From the IMG/VR virus record IMGVR_UViG_3300012988_000029, positions 1-34,676 of that record: a DNA stretch of 34,676 bases. The stretch is one strand, 5' to 3'. Below are positions 1 to 9,573 of the stretch, piece after piece. The translations under genes were made by a program, and so were the position numbers. The stretch comes from a virus. A model generated the notes under the pieces. That model did no database searches and was not told where the DNA came from. It worked only from the letters and a program-made list of their open reading frames with translations. Numbering within the stretch: position 1 is the stretch's first letter; each line of letters opens with the position of its first letter.

Positions 1-3000
1 AAGTTTTCTATCAAATACCTTACCATAGAATTCTTTAGTTTCTTCCTCATTTCCTTGTAATTTAACAAGTTTAATATTACCTTTTTCATCTATATATACA
101 GACTTTAGATACATATTAAGTTTATCTATATCAAAGTCAGAACCAGCTTTTGTAGTGATTTCTGAAGGAACTACCACTGTTCTTCCCATGAAGGATGGTA
201 GGAACCCTTTTACTTTGAAAACCTCAATTGAGCTAGAAGACTGTGTAGGAATACGGAAACCTACACCTGTAAGAATAGACTGTCCTTCTTTGGAATTATT
301 TAAATAATTAAGAATTTGCTCGTCTGTCTTAAATTTCCCTTTAGAAAGTTTATCTTTAAACCATGCAGGAAGTAATACTTCACAATATCTTTTTCCATCT
401 TCATCCTCGTAAAACTTAAGTTTAGGAGAAGTTGTACTTTTGTTAGAATTAATAGATTCCCAAAGAGTTACAGGTACTTGAACATGTGATCCTCCATTCA
501 TCTTAGGAGACACAATAGCCTTATCTACCATAGAGAAAAGAATATCCCTTATTTGGATATAATGAGTAGATGCTTCAAAAGGAATTCTAAATTCCCCTTT
601 TTCATCTAATTCTAATACATCTTTAGCATTTTCAGACATTTCTCTTTTTAGAAGCTCTCTTTTAAGAGTTTGAGAAATAGCTGTTTTGTCCACTAATTTG
701 AATAATCCATTCAAGTCTTCAATACCTAATTCTTCTAAAAGGTTATTATATGCATTTTTATGCATTCTATTGAGAATATCTCTATTTCTTTCATATTCCT
801 TTTTAGCAGTTTCACTAATAGCTACACCTCTATCAAACATATCCAAGCTAGAAAGCTTGGTAAGCTGAGATCCTCTAGTTTGTTCTTTAGGACCATCATA
901 AGAGTTTTCTACTTGTATACCATATATATTCCAAGGAATCTGTTTGGTATTATTGAATGGTTCTGTGTTAAATGAGCCATTTTCATTATATAAACTGTGA
1001 AGACCTTGAGTTCCTACTTTTTCACCACTTTCTGTTATCACATATCCCACATTTTGTCTCCACATTTTAATATAGAGTTTTTCAAGGTTAGTTCCTTGTA
1101 CAGCCTTGTAATAAACAGGCATCTGTGAGAATTTATGCAATACTATCTCAATTTTATTGTTATTCTGAATGCTACCAGAAACAATAGGTTTTAACACTTC
1201 TATAGTATAATTTGGCTCTAGTGTATCAACAAGTTTTTCATCCTTTTCTTTTAATCCTTTAGTTTGATAGATGTAATTAGGAAGATTTAGTCTTGTATAA
1301 GCTAATTGCCATTGATGCCATTTTTCAGCTTCTTCACTCCATTGACCATTCTTTATTTTAACCTCTCTATAAGTACTATCCATCATCCAAGAAGCAGCAT
1401 CTGCTTCATTAGTTTTACCCATTAAAGGACCATCTATCTCTACATCAGAAATAGTTACAGAGTTAGTGTAAGATTTAAAGTTATGATAACCAACTTCCTT
1501 TTCATCAATTCCTTCATTGAAGTTTTGATTCAAATAAGTGTTTAACTCATCTGTATCAAATGTTGTTCTTCTAGGAGATAAGAAAGATTTAATACGTTTT
1601 GTTTCATCTAATTGATTATTCTTTATTTTGAATTGATAAGGATCACCAAATAATATTTTGTGAAACTCTATATTATTGATAATATAGTTTGAATTAGCAA
1701 ATTTCAATACATCATATAATTGGGATGTAGATAGAGAATATTTGTTAATTTTTGAATCCTTTGCAAAATTGTCATCTAGAGATGAGAACGAATACTCCTC
1801 TTCTCCTAATTGTGTGATTTCGTTGTCTTTTAATAGTAATTGTTTTGTTTCCTCCACTGTACTATCAATCCATTCTTTTATAGAATCATTAATTTCTGTT
1901 ATATTTTCATCAATTACAGTAAAGATTTCTTCATCTGTAGCATCTTCTTTTAGAAGAGTATTAATCTTCTTTAATATACTAGGGGGAAGAATATCTTTGA
2001 ATATTCTAAGCTCTTTTCCTTTATTTCCTATATTCTTTAAATATTCTCTATTCTCTTTAGCAAGAGATACATCATCTTTTAGATACCCTTTGAATATATC
2101 ATAAATCCTTGAAAAATTACTTCCATCATCAAAAGGAATATTATTTCCCATATCCATCATCCATTCTGTGGAGCTATCTGCTGGTACAAGAATATAATAT
2201 CTACCATTTAGATTTTGATTGATTTCCTGTACAAGTCTATCTCCAAGAGACATCTTATTAGTAGGAATCTCTTTATTATTATCTAAATTGATGGTTCCTT
2301 GTACATATCCCACCTTAATTTTCTCTATTCTTCTACCTTCTTCATTAAAGAAGAGTCCTCCTTTTTTAAGGATTTGGCTATTTTGTGAGAAAACATCCTG
2401 TAATTCAGGTCTATCTTTCAATAAATCATCAAGAGTATTGGCAGAATTAAATGCATTTTCAAATACAGAAGCAGCATTATTATCTGCAAAAGATTGCATT
2501 CTCTTACCATCAATTCCTATAAATGAAGGATCTTGGTTAGGATTAGTCACTTTTACCAAAAGTTCAGCTAATGTATTTAAAGGAGTATTTATTTGTAGAG
2601 TTTTCCCTGTTACAGACATTACATCTTTATTACTATTAATATATGTGTATATAGAAGAAACTGCATTTCCGAAGCTTTTTACTTCTTCAGTTTTAAGTCT
2701 TAAATATACTTCTATAGGAAATTCAACACCTATTTTAGATAGGAATTCAATTTGTTGCTTAGGAGTTTTAATTGGAACAGTAGAAGATTTAGTATATGGT
2801 TTAATATCATATACATACAATTTACCCTTACCATTTATCCACTCTTTGGTCTGATTATAAGTAAACTCATTTTCTGAAGAAACTCCCTCAGACTTTAGTA
2901 TTCTTTCTTTTCCTCCAGCTTCAGAAATGGTTAGAATTCCTCTATTATTAACTAAAAATTTCTCATCTCCAAAATCAACTATTGCCGATTTTCCTATAGG

Positions 3001-6000
3001 AATTCCTATTTCTTTAAATTGGGCTTCACTTCTAACTGTAGATGTTTTCTTACCAGATTTTATTTTTTCAATATTCTTTTCCTGCATCTGTATAGATGCT
3101 TTTGGTAAACTTATAGATAAATCAACTTGGAAGGTTTTCGTAGATTTATTATACTTAACTATTCCCTCAGGAGATTTGGCTAATTGTCTAATATTAGCTA
3201 CCCATCCATCCTTAATACTCTTAATATTAGTGAATAAATTGGCAGAAGATGTGTATACTTCTCCATCTTTTACATATTGAATGAAAGCATCAGGTTTTTG
3301 CTTAGTGAAAGTTTGATAGAAATTAATGAAAAGCCTCCAATCCTGAGGTTCAAATTTAGAGAAATCAATCTCCATTATATTCCTATTTCCCTTTAATCGA
3401 GTAAAGAGCCTTACATAATTAGCATCATATTTAGCTAAATTAAGAAGCTTATCTGTCATTTCACTCACTTTGTTAGTATTAGCTAATTTGTCCAACACTG
3501 TAGCAAAGGCTCTGCTGAAGTTAAGAAGTTTATATCCAAATACAGAAGATTGTTTCAATTCTGGGAGTTCTATATTTGAAGAACCTTCCTGATTCTGAGC
3601 AACAGCTTCTGTTAAAGTTCCTAATAATAGCTTTACAGGGTATGGAGAAGATTTCTTCCAATTAGTAGAAAAAGGTTCAGGAGCATAACTTCTATTTTCC
3701 TTATCTTCATCATTTATTGTTAGAACATTATCTTCATCAAATTCTATTTTAAAAGTACGTAGGAAATCCTTGGTTCTTTTAACCAATCCTTCAAATTCTT
3801 CATTATTAAGCTTATCTGCTTCAGAAGGATTCAATTTACCTTCTTCAGTATACATATCCTTTATTTGTCCAAATATATCATCAGATGTGATTTTCTCTGG
3901 AGAGAATAATGAAATATTGTCTTTGAATATAATCTGGAAAGCTCTAGCAGTAATATCTTGTACAAAGTCATTAGTTTGTTGTTCTGATAAATCACCAATC
4001 TTTCTATATTCAGAGAATTCATTTTTAGCTTTCTCTGGAACTACATATTCCTTGAATTTCCCTGTATCAATAGCTTTAAATAGCTCTTGTTTCTTAGAAG
4101 GTTTATTAATGAATTGTTTGAAGAATTCAATTATATTCTTGAAGAATTGTAAGATCTTTTGTCCTAGTGATTTAGTAGAAATCTTACCAACTCTATAATC
4201 AGCAAAATCATCAGCTATTCTTTCTTTAGCTTGTAAGTCTGTAGCTTCATCATAGTTGATTTTCTTACCAGAAGCTCTATCTATGAATTGCCCTTTCTTA
4301 GATTTGAATTCATCTAAAATACCTTGTTTTTCATCTTCTCTTAAAAAGGCTTTCCATACACCCTCAAATGCTTCATGGTATTCTGTTCCCTTTATAGCCC
4401 ATCTATAGAACTTAGCTACACCATTTTCAAAAGCCCCCCATGCTCTTTCATTGTCATGAGTAATAAGAATGTTTTCTAATATCTCATAAGGAATACTTGG
4501 AACATTTTCCTTGTGCCATTCTTTAAATAACTGAAGTTCTTCTTCTGTTATTTTAGGAGAATTTTCTCCTATTCTTCTATATTCACTTTTTTCAGGAGAA
4601 TTAGCAGATGTAAATTTTTTAGGAGTAGATAATGCTGTATTTATAGGTTTTCTACTGTATTGAGTAAATAAACCTGATCCTTGTACTAGATTTAAATAAC
4701 CAGACTCTCTCATAGTCTGTATTTTTTCAATTAATCTTTTTGCAGGAGCAGTATTTGGATTATTTTTACCAATATCAGATAATGCCTTTTTTATATCCTT
4801 AGTAGGCATATTTAGATCTAGTCTTAACTCAGATACATCTCCAGTAGGATTAAAATGGCCCTCTTTATCTAACTGTAAAATAAAATCTTCTATAGATGAA
4901 GTAAGTACATCTATTTTAGCAGGAGCTTGTGGTTTGGGTTCTAGTTGTTTCTGTAAATCAAAAGAAATCCTTGTAGCAAAGAATTGTGTCACAAGCTTCT
5001 CTTTTTCAGCATTTTCATCAAATATCCCTGTTTGTCTCAAAATGGGAATAATTGTTCCATTTACCAACTCTTCATTTTCAGCCACCTTAGCTGTAGTTTC
5101 ATTTGGATAGACAGTTACATATATTTGATCTTTATCACCTTTTTTAGCTGTGAAGATAACAGGACCAGCTTTAGCTGTAAATGTGTTTTGTGTCTTATTA
5201 TCAATAATATAGTCCCCTAGTTTAGGAGCTTTTTCTTCTTCCTTCACCTCTATTTTAGCAGGTTGTTGTTTTACCTCTACAATAGGAAGATCTATTCCTT
5301 GTACAGTAGCGTATTTCTGTTTAAAGTTATATGGAACTGCTTCTGTTGGTTTATTTACAGCAGTGGATAAAGGAATATCATTAATACTTCTATTAGAGCC
5401 ATCTGGATATTTAGTCGATAATAGGTAGGATTGATAGTTTTTCCAGGTACGAGAAGAGAATCCTTTATCTGTAGAAAAAGGTTCCAAGAAAGGTTCATCA
5501 AACTCCTTCTTCAATGTAGTATCATTTATCTGGTGATATACTTCTTGAAGTTGATTAACAATTTCTTCTTCATGGGCAGCCAGATTGGTTAAGTCATATT
5601 TCTTACCACTAAAGAAAAACTCCATATTATCAGTATCTATGAATATTTGATTACCTGAGGTATCTTTAGTTTTTCTCCAATAAAGAACATTTTGCAGGAA
5701 TTTAGCTCCTAGTTTATCTAACTTAATAGATTCTCCTTTATTAGCTTGTTTTTTAACATATTCAGAAAGACTTTTCATCACTCCAAATATAGAGACAGCT
5801 TGTTGTTTATTAAACTTATTGTTGTTAATAAATTGAAGAGTATCATCATATTGTAATACAGCTACACCTTTAGGAAACTTTAAATTTTGTCCTTGATGTG
5901 TGATTGTATCTGTAGTGGCTGTTATAATAAGTCCTTTCTGTGTAGCTATTTTATCTTCAGGAATTAGATTATTTCCTATAGCGAATCTATCATTATTGTC

Positions 6001-9000
6001 TGTTATAATAGGAATACCTCTAGAAATAGAGAATTTATAGATTTCGTATTTGTTAGCAGGAAGAGAGAACAATTGCTCCCTTTTAGCTTTCCATCTTTTA
6101 GATTGTTCTATAGCTTCATCTTTTTCATCATTTCTATATCTCTCTTTACCATTACTCCATATAAGAGAGGGGGTGGGCATTGTAGAAAACACTACGTTAT
6201 TCAAGTCTATTTTATCTCCTAGCTTTCCTGTTCTCTTACCGTTTTCATCAATAAAGTGTAGGTTTTTACCATCTTGTTCTACATAAATAGCAGCTACCAA
6301 CCCATTATCTATATTAGTATATTCTGAAGGATTTACACCACTATTTTCAAAAGAAAGAGAAGTAAGACCTTCTACACCTAGAGATTTCTCCTGATTAGGA
6401 GTAATAAGAATAACTCGTATTTTCTCCTTATTTGGGAAATTTTTAACATTATTAAGAAGAGTGTTCTGTCTAATAGTTTGAGGTTTTATCACCTCTTTTT
6501 CTTGGGACTCTGAAGTTGTAGAAATAAATAGTTCACTAGCAGATTTCTTCTTATCTTCAGGTTCAATATCTTTAAACTCTCCTGGTGTAGGGGTAGTTCC
6601 TGATTTCTTTTGAAGTTCTTCTTGTTGTTTATCTAATTCTTCTTTATGTTTTTGAAGTCTTTCTTGATCTGTTAATACTTTCTCATATCCTTTTAATTGT
6701 GATAGGGGGATATTTTGAATATTTTCAGAAAGATCTTCCACTTTCACTGTACCATCAGGATTAATAGCTAGTACCTTAACAGATGTTAAATCTGTAAAAT
6801 CAGAATTTAAATCTTTAGCAGCCTGTATAGCTTCTTCTTTAGTAGGGTAGAAAGTAGTGTTTCCAGCACCATCTATCACCTTCCATCTATCTTCAGCTAC
6901 TTTTCTATACTTAGCCTTTTTAAGCGAAGGAATTTGATATTCTCTACCAACTTCTATTTTTTCCTTTTCTCCAGCTTTATTTTCAAATTCATCAGAAATA
7001 TCCTTATTTTCCTTTACTTCTTGTATAGGAGCAATAATAGGTTTTTCTTTTAATTTCTCCTGTTGATCGAAATACTTTACAAATCCTTCTTTAGAAGATA
7101 GAGCATCAAATAGATTTCTAGTCTTTTCTTTAAGATGAGAAAGTCTATCAGCATCATGACCTAATTTCAATAAATCTATAGCTTGTTCTGGAGAAGTGAT
7201 TCTATCTCTAGTGTCATCTTGTCCATTAAGTTCAAAATTCAATAATTTATCAAATAATTTACTGTCGTATTGTCCACTATTCAAAGAAAGGTTAATTCTT
7301 TCAGAAAGAGTTCTTAGACTCTTTACTTGATTTTTTAAATCTCTCTTATCCTTAGTAGGAGCAGATTCTATGATAGACTCACTGATTTGTTTAGCTCTTT
7401 CTTCATAAGATTCACTTAATCTCCTCAACCCTTCTTTACTACTAACTTCTTCTAATACACCTAATGTAACTGAAGGATTTAGTTTAAATACAGATTGTTG
7501 GATAGATTCAAGTCTATCATTAATAATAGGAGATTTAGAAGCTAAATAAGTTAACTCTACTTTATAATTATTGAATGTTTTGTAATTCTCAGACTCTTTT
7601 GATTGCTCTTCTGTTTCTGGGTTAGTAATGAGGTTGAATGGATTTTTGAAAGTTCCATCTATGCTATCATAGCTTTTCTTTATTTTATTAGATTGGTCTA
7701 CAAGACTATCAATATAAGAAGCCACTGTAGACTTATTAGAAGAATTGAAATCCATTCCAAAGGTTTTTTCAAAGTCTTCTTTTGATAATCCTTTTAACAT
7801 ATTCAACTGTTCCAATGTAACATCATGCATTTCAGAAGGAATTCTTGACATTACAAAGTTAAAGAACATATCATCCTTTAAATTCTTATATCTAAATATA
7901 TCATTTTTAGCTACTGCTTCTTTCATCTCGTTAGCAATACCTACAGAATTTAATGTATCTGTATATTGCTTTTCAAGAGTAGAAGTAAGTGCATGTTCAT
8001 TAAGAATATTGATAGAGGATTGAAGTCTAACATCTTTTCCTTCACCTCTTATATTATCAATTTTTCCCATTACTCCTCCAGAAATAAGAGCGGAGATAGC
8101 TCCTACCACCATGTTTTCTATACCTTCCGTAGTACCAAATTGATCTTTAAGTCCTTTTACTGTGGAATCTATTGTTTCATTTAAACTATCCCAAGTAGCA
8201 GGATTTTTATATTTTCTTGTATAATAATCATATACTCCTTTTTCGGCAGCATATTGTCCACCTTCTTCGTATACACCTTCTGATAGGATATTAGGAACAG
8301 AAGGTCTAACTGAAGACCATACTCTATCAGCTATATTACTAGGAGCTTTTCTTTCAAAAACATCCAATGATCCTTTTTGTAACCCTATTTTACCAGCATC
8401 TTCTATTTCTTTAGTGAGAGAACCTTGAATAGCTTTTTCAGAAGAAGTGAAAGATTTAAATAAGTTACCAAATTGTACAGCATTACTAACAGTTAAAAGA
8501 GCCATATTAATACCAAATCTGGTATTCATAGCATCTTCAGCATAATTATCTATTTGTTTTTGATCCTCTCCTGTAGGATTATCTCCTCCATGTTCTAATT
8601 GATACTGCTTTACAAGAGTATCTTTTACTTGTTTATATCCATCTCTAGCTTCAATGGCTGCTTCAGTTCTAGCAGATCCATATATAGATGTTGCCCATCT
8701 AAATCCATCAGAAATATTTGTAGCTGCTGACATCTGTGCCAGTTTCTCGATATTCAGTAAGCTTTTCTCAGATTTTCCTAAAGATTTAGCTAGAGTTAAT
8801 GTTTCTTCTAGTTTATTAGTACCACTAAATATCTTATTTAAATAGAGAGAAGCTTTACCAATTTGGTTAGCTACTAGTGGAATTTCTCCCAATCCCTCTG
8901 TGGCAGCTCCAACAACAGCATCTTGAGCTAACGCACTTCCTATAGCACCTGCTGTAAATCCAAGGTTTTTAATAATCTTATCTCCCCAGAAATTAGCACT

Positions 9001-9573
9001 TCCTGTAAATCCAGGTATAATGGATGTGAAGGGGTGTTCTTTTTCATACCTAGAATAATAGTTAGGAAGAACATCTTCTATATTCTTTAACCAATTATCA
9101 ATAGATGCTTCATAACCATCAGGTTCTCCTGATAATTTAGAAACCTCACCATTCTTAATAGCTGATATTGTATTTGGAATTGTAGCAAAACCTTGAGCAA
9201 ATGTACCTACAGCTGTAGCCCCCATTTTAATAGTGCCATTAGCAAGTCTATTGTACCAAGGTTGTTGAAGAGCATTAATATTCTCAAGATCTACACCTCT
9301 TTGATAGGTTGTATAGCGTTGATTTTCAAGAAGTTCTTTTTGAGGAATAGAAGAAGGGGAAATACCAAATCCTGTAGATTTAGCACTCTTGGCACTATCT
9401 GCAAGTTCTTTCAGAGACAATCCTCTTTTCAAACTACTACTAACTCCTAATGCAGGAGATATTATATTTGGGTTAAGTTGAGAAAGAGAAGGGCTACCTA
9501 AAGCAGGAGCAGGTGACTCTAAATCAGTGTTACCAATAGTATTATCTACAAGCTCATTATCGAAAATTGCCAT
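1..9573 (-). CDS. Giant virion RNA polymerase polyprotein, crAss-like (C-terminus beyond window)
   Basis: The frame is open for 3191 codons from the ATG at 9573 to the left edge, so the gene is partial at its 3' end. The ATG overlaps the stop of the preceding gene (TAATG). The active-site motif DFDID is at residues 3146-3150 (bases 124-138), preceded by GFRIPTQ (3105-3111) and KAGS. This matches the crAss-like virion RNA polymerase (phi14:2 gp66 type), which is packaged and transcribes early genes after infection. Upstream in order: a conserved N-terminal part with FWGDKIIKNLGF (from residue 195), a charged coiled-coil-like stretch (about 965-992), a zincin-like HEAFE (1733-1737), an ASCH-like segment (about 2158-2260) and a polymerase part with NIEFHKILFGDP (from 2634). 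About 3100 residues before the active site suggests that the polymerase is fused to cargo domains that can be separate proteins in relatives. The polymerase call is secure; domain limits are approximate. Confidence 0.93.
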   Translation of the reverse strand, partial: MAIFDNELVDNTIGNTDLESPAPALGSPSLSQLNPNIISPALGVSSSLKRGLSLKELADSAKSAKSTGFGISPSSIPQKELLENQRYTTYQRGVDLENINALQQPWYNRLANGTIKMGATAVGTFAQGFATIPNTISAIKNGEVSKLSGEPDGYEASIDNWLKNIEDVLPNYYSRYEKEHPFTSIIPGFTGSANFWGDKIIKNLGFTAGAIGSALAQDAVVGAATEGLGEIPLVANQIGKASLYLNKIFSGTNKLEETLTLAKSLGKSEKSLLNIEKLAQMSAATNISDGFRWATSIYGSARTEAAIEARDGYKQVKDTLVKQYQLEHGGDNPTGEDQKQIDNYAEDAMNTRFGINMALLTVSNAVQFGNLFKSFTSSEKAIQGSLTKEIEDAGKIGLQKGSLDVFERKAPSNIADRVWSSVRPSVPNILSEGVYEEGGQYAAEKGVYDYYTRKYKNPATWDSLNETIDSTVKGLKDQFGTTEGIENMVVGAISALISGGVMGKIDNIRGEGKDVRLQSSINILNEHALTSTLEKQYTDTLNSVGIANEMKEAVAKNDIFRYKNLKDDMFFNFVMSRIPSEMHDVTLEQLNMLKGLSKEDFEKTFGMDFNSSNKSTVASYIDSLVDQSNKIKKSYDSIDGTFKNPFNLITNPETEEQSKESENYKTFNNYKVELTYLASKSPIINDRLESIQQSVFKLNPSVTLGVLEEVSSKEGLRRLSESYEERAKQISESIIESAPTKDKRDLKNQVKSLRTLSERINLSLNSGQYDSKLFDKLLNFELNGQDDTRDRITSPEQAIDLLKLGHDADRLSHLKEKTRNLFDALSSKEGFVKYFDQQEKLKEKPIIAPIQEVKENKDISDEFENKAGEKEKIEVGREYQIPSLKKAKYRKVAEDRWKVIDGAGNTTFYPTKEEAIQAAKDLNSDFTDLTSVKVLAINPDGTVKVEDLSENIQNIPLSQLKGYEKVLTDQERLQKHKEELDKQQEELQKKSGTTPTPGEFKDIEPEDKKKSASELFISTTSESQEKEVIKPQTIRQNTLLNNVKNFPNKEKIRVILITPNQEKSLGVEGLTSLSFENSGVNPSEYTNIDNGLVAAIYVEQDGKNLHFIDENGKRTGKLGDKIDLNNVVFSTMPTPSLIWSNGKERYRNDEKDEAIEQSKRWKAKREQLFSLPANKYEIYKFSISRGIPIITDNNDRFAIGNNLIPEDKIATQKGLIITATTDTITHQGQNLKFPKGVAVLQYDDTLQFINNNKFNKQQAVSIFGVMKSLSEYVKKQANKGESIKLDKLGAKFLQNVLYWRKTKDTSGNQIFIDTDNMEFFFSGKKYDLTNLAAHEEEIVNQLQEVYHQINDTTLKKEFDEPFLEPFSTDKGFSSRTWKNYQSYLLSTKYPDGSNRSINDIPLSTAVNKPTEAVPYNFKQKYATVQGIDLPIVEVKQQPAKIEVKEEEKAPKLGDYIIDNKTQNTFTAKAGPVIFTAKKGDKDQIYVTVYPNETTAKVAENEELVNGTIIPILRQTGIFDENAEKEKLVTQFFATRISFDLQKQLEPKPQAPAKIDVLTSSIEDFILQLDKEGHFNPTGDVSELRLDLNMPTKDIKKALSDIGKNNPNTAPAKRLIEKIQTMRESGYLNLVQGSGLFTQYSRKPINTALSTPKKFTSANSPEKSEYRRIGENSPKITEEELQLFKEWHKENVPSIPYEILENILITHDNERAWGAFENGVAKFYRWAIKGTEYHEAFEGVWKAFLREDEKQGILDEFKSKKGQFIDRASGKKINYDEATDLQAKERIADDFADYRVGKISTKSLGQKILQFFKNIIEFFKQFINKPSKKQELFKAIDTGKFKEYVVPEKAKNEFSEYRKIGDLSEQQTNDFVQDITARAFQIIFKDNISLFSPEKITSDDIFGQIKDMYTEEGKLNPSEADKLNNEEFEGLVKRTKDFLRTFKIEFDEDNVLTINDEDKENRSYAPEPFSTNWKKSSPYPVKLLLGTLTEAVAQNQEGSSNIELPELKQSSVFGYKLLNFSRAFATVLDKLANTNKVSEMTDKLLNLAKYDANYVRLFTRLKGNRNIMEIDFSKFEPQDWRLFINFYQTFTKQKPDAFIQYVKDGEVYTSSANLFTNIKSIKDGWVANIRQLAKSPEGIVKYNKSTKTFQVDLSISLPKASIQMQEKNIEKIKSGKKTSTVRSEAQFKEIGIPIGKSAIVDFGDEKFLVNNRGILTISEAGGKERILKSEGVSSENEFTYNQTKEWINGKGKLYVYDIKPYTKSSTVPIKTPKQQIEFLSKIGVEFPIEVYLRLKTEEVKSFGNAVSSIYTYINSNKDVMSVTGKTLQINTPLNTLAELLVKVTNPNQDPSFIGIDGKRMQSFADNNAASVFENAFNSANTLDDLLKDRPELQDVFSQNSQILKKGGLFFNEEGRRIEKIKVGYVQGTINLDNNKEIPTNKMSLGDRLVQEINQNLNGRYYILVPADSSTEWMMDMGNNIPFDDGSNFSRIYDIFKGYLKDDVSLAKENREYLKNIGNKGKELRIFKDILPPSILKKINTLLKEDATDEEIFTVIDENITEINDSIKEWIDSTVEETKQLLLKDNEITQLGEEEYSFSSLDDNFAKDSKINKYSLSTSQLYDVLKFANSNYIINNIEFHKILFGDPYQFKIKNNQLDETKRIKSFLSPRRTTFDTDELNTYLNQNFNEGIDEKEVGYHNFKSYTNSVTISDVEIDGPLMGKTNEADAASWMMDSTYREVKIKNGQWSEEAEKWHQWQLAYTRLNLPNYIYQTKGLKEKDEKLVDTLEPNYTIEVLKPIVSGSIQNNNKIEIVLHKFSQMPVYYKAVQGTNLEKLYIKMWRQNVGYVITESGEKVGTQGLHSLYNENGSFNTEPFNNTKQIPWNIYGIQVENSYDGPKEQTRGSQLTKLSSLDMFDRGVAISETAKKEYERNRDILNRMHKNAYNNLLEELGIEDLNGLFKLVDKTAISQTLKRELLKREMSENAKDVLELDEKGEFRIPFEASTHYIQIRDILFSMVDKAIVSPKMNGGSHVQVPVTLWESINSNKSTTSPKLKFYEDEDGKRYCEVLLPAWFKDKLSKGKFKTDEQILNYLNNSKEGQSILTGVGFRIPTQSSSSIEVFKVKGFLPSFMGRTVVVPSEITTKAGSDFDIDKLNMYLKSVYIDEKGNIKLVKLQGNEEETKEFYGKVFDRKL

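Noticed and set aside
2219-2854. Plus-strand open frame of 211 codons
   Set aside because: It lies antisense inside the polymerase gene, whose minus-strand translation carries conserved motifs on both sides. The Ser/Leu-rich product is typical of the reverse of AT-rich coding DNA.
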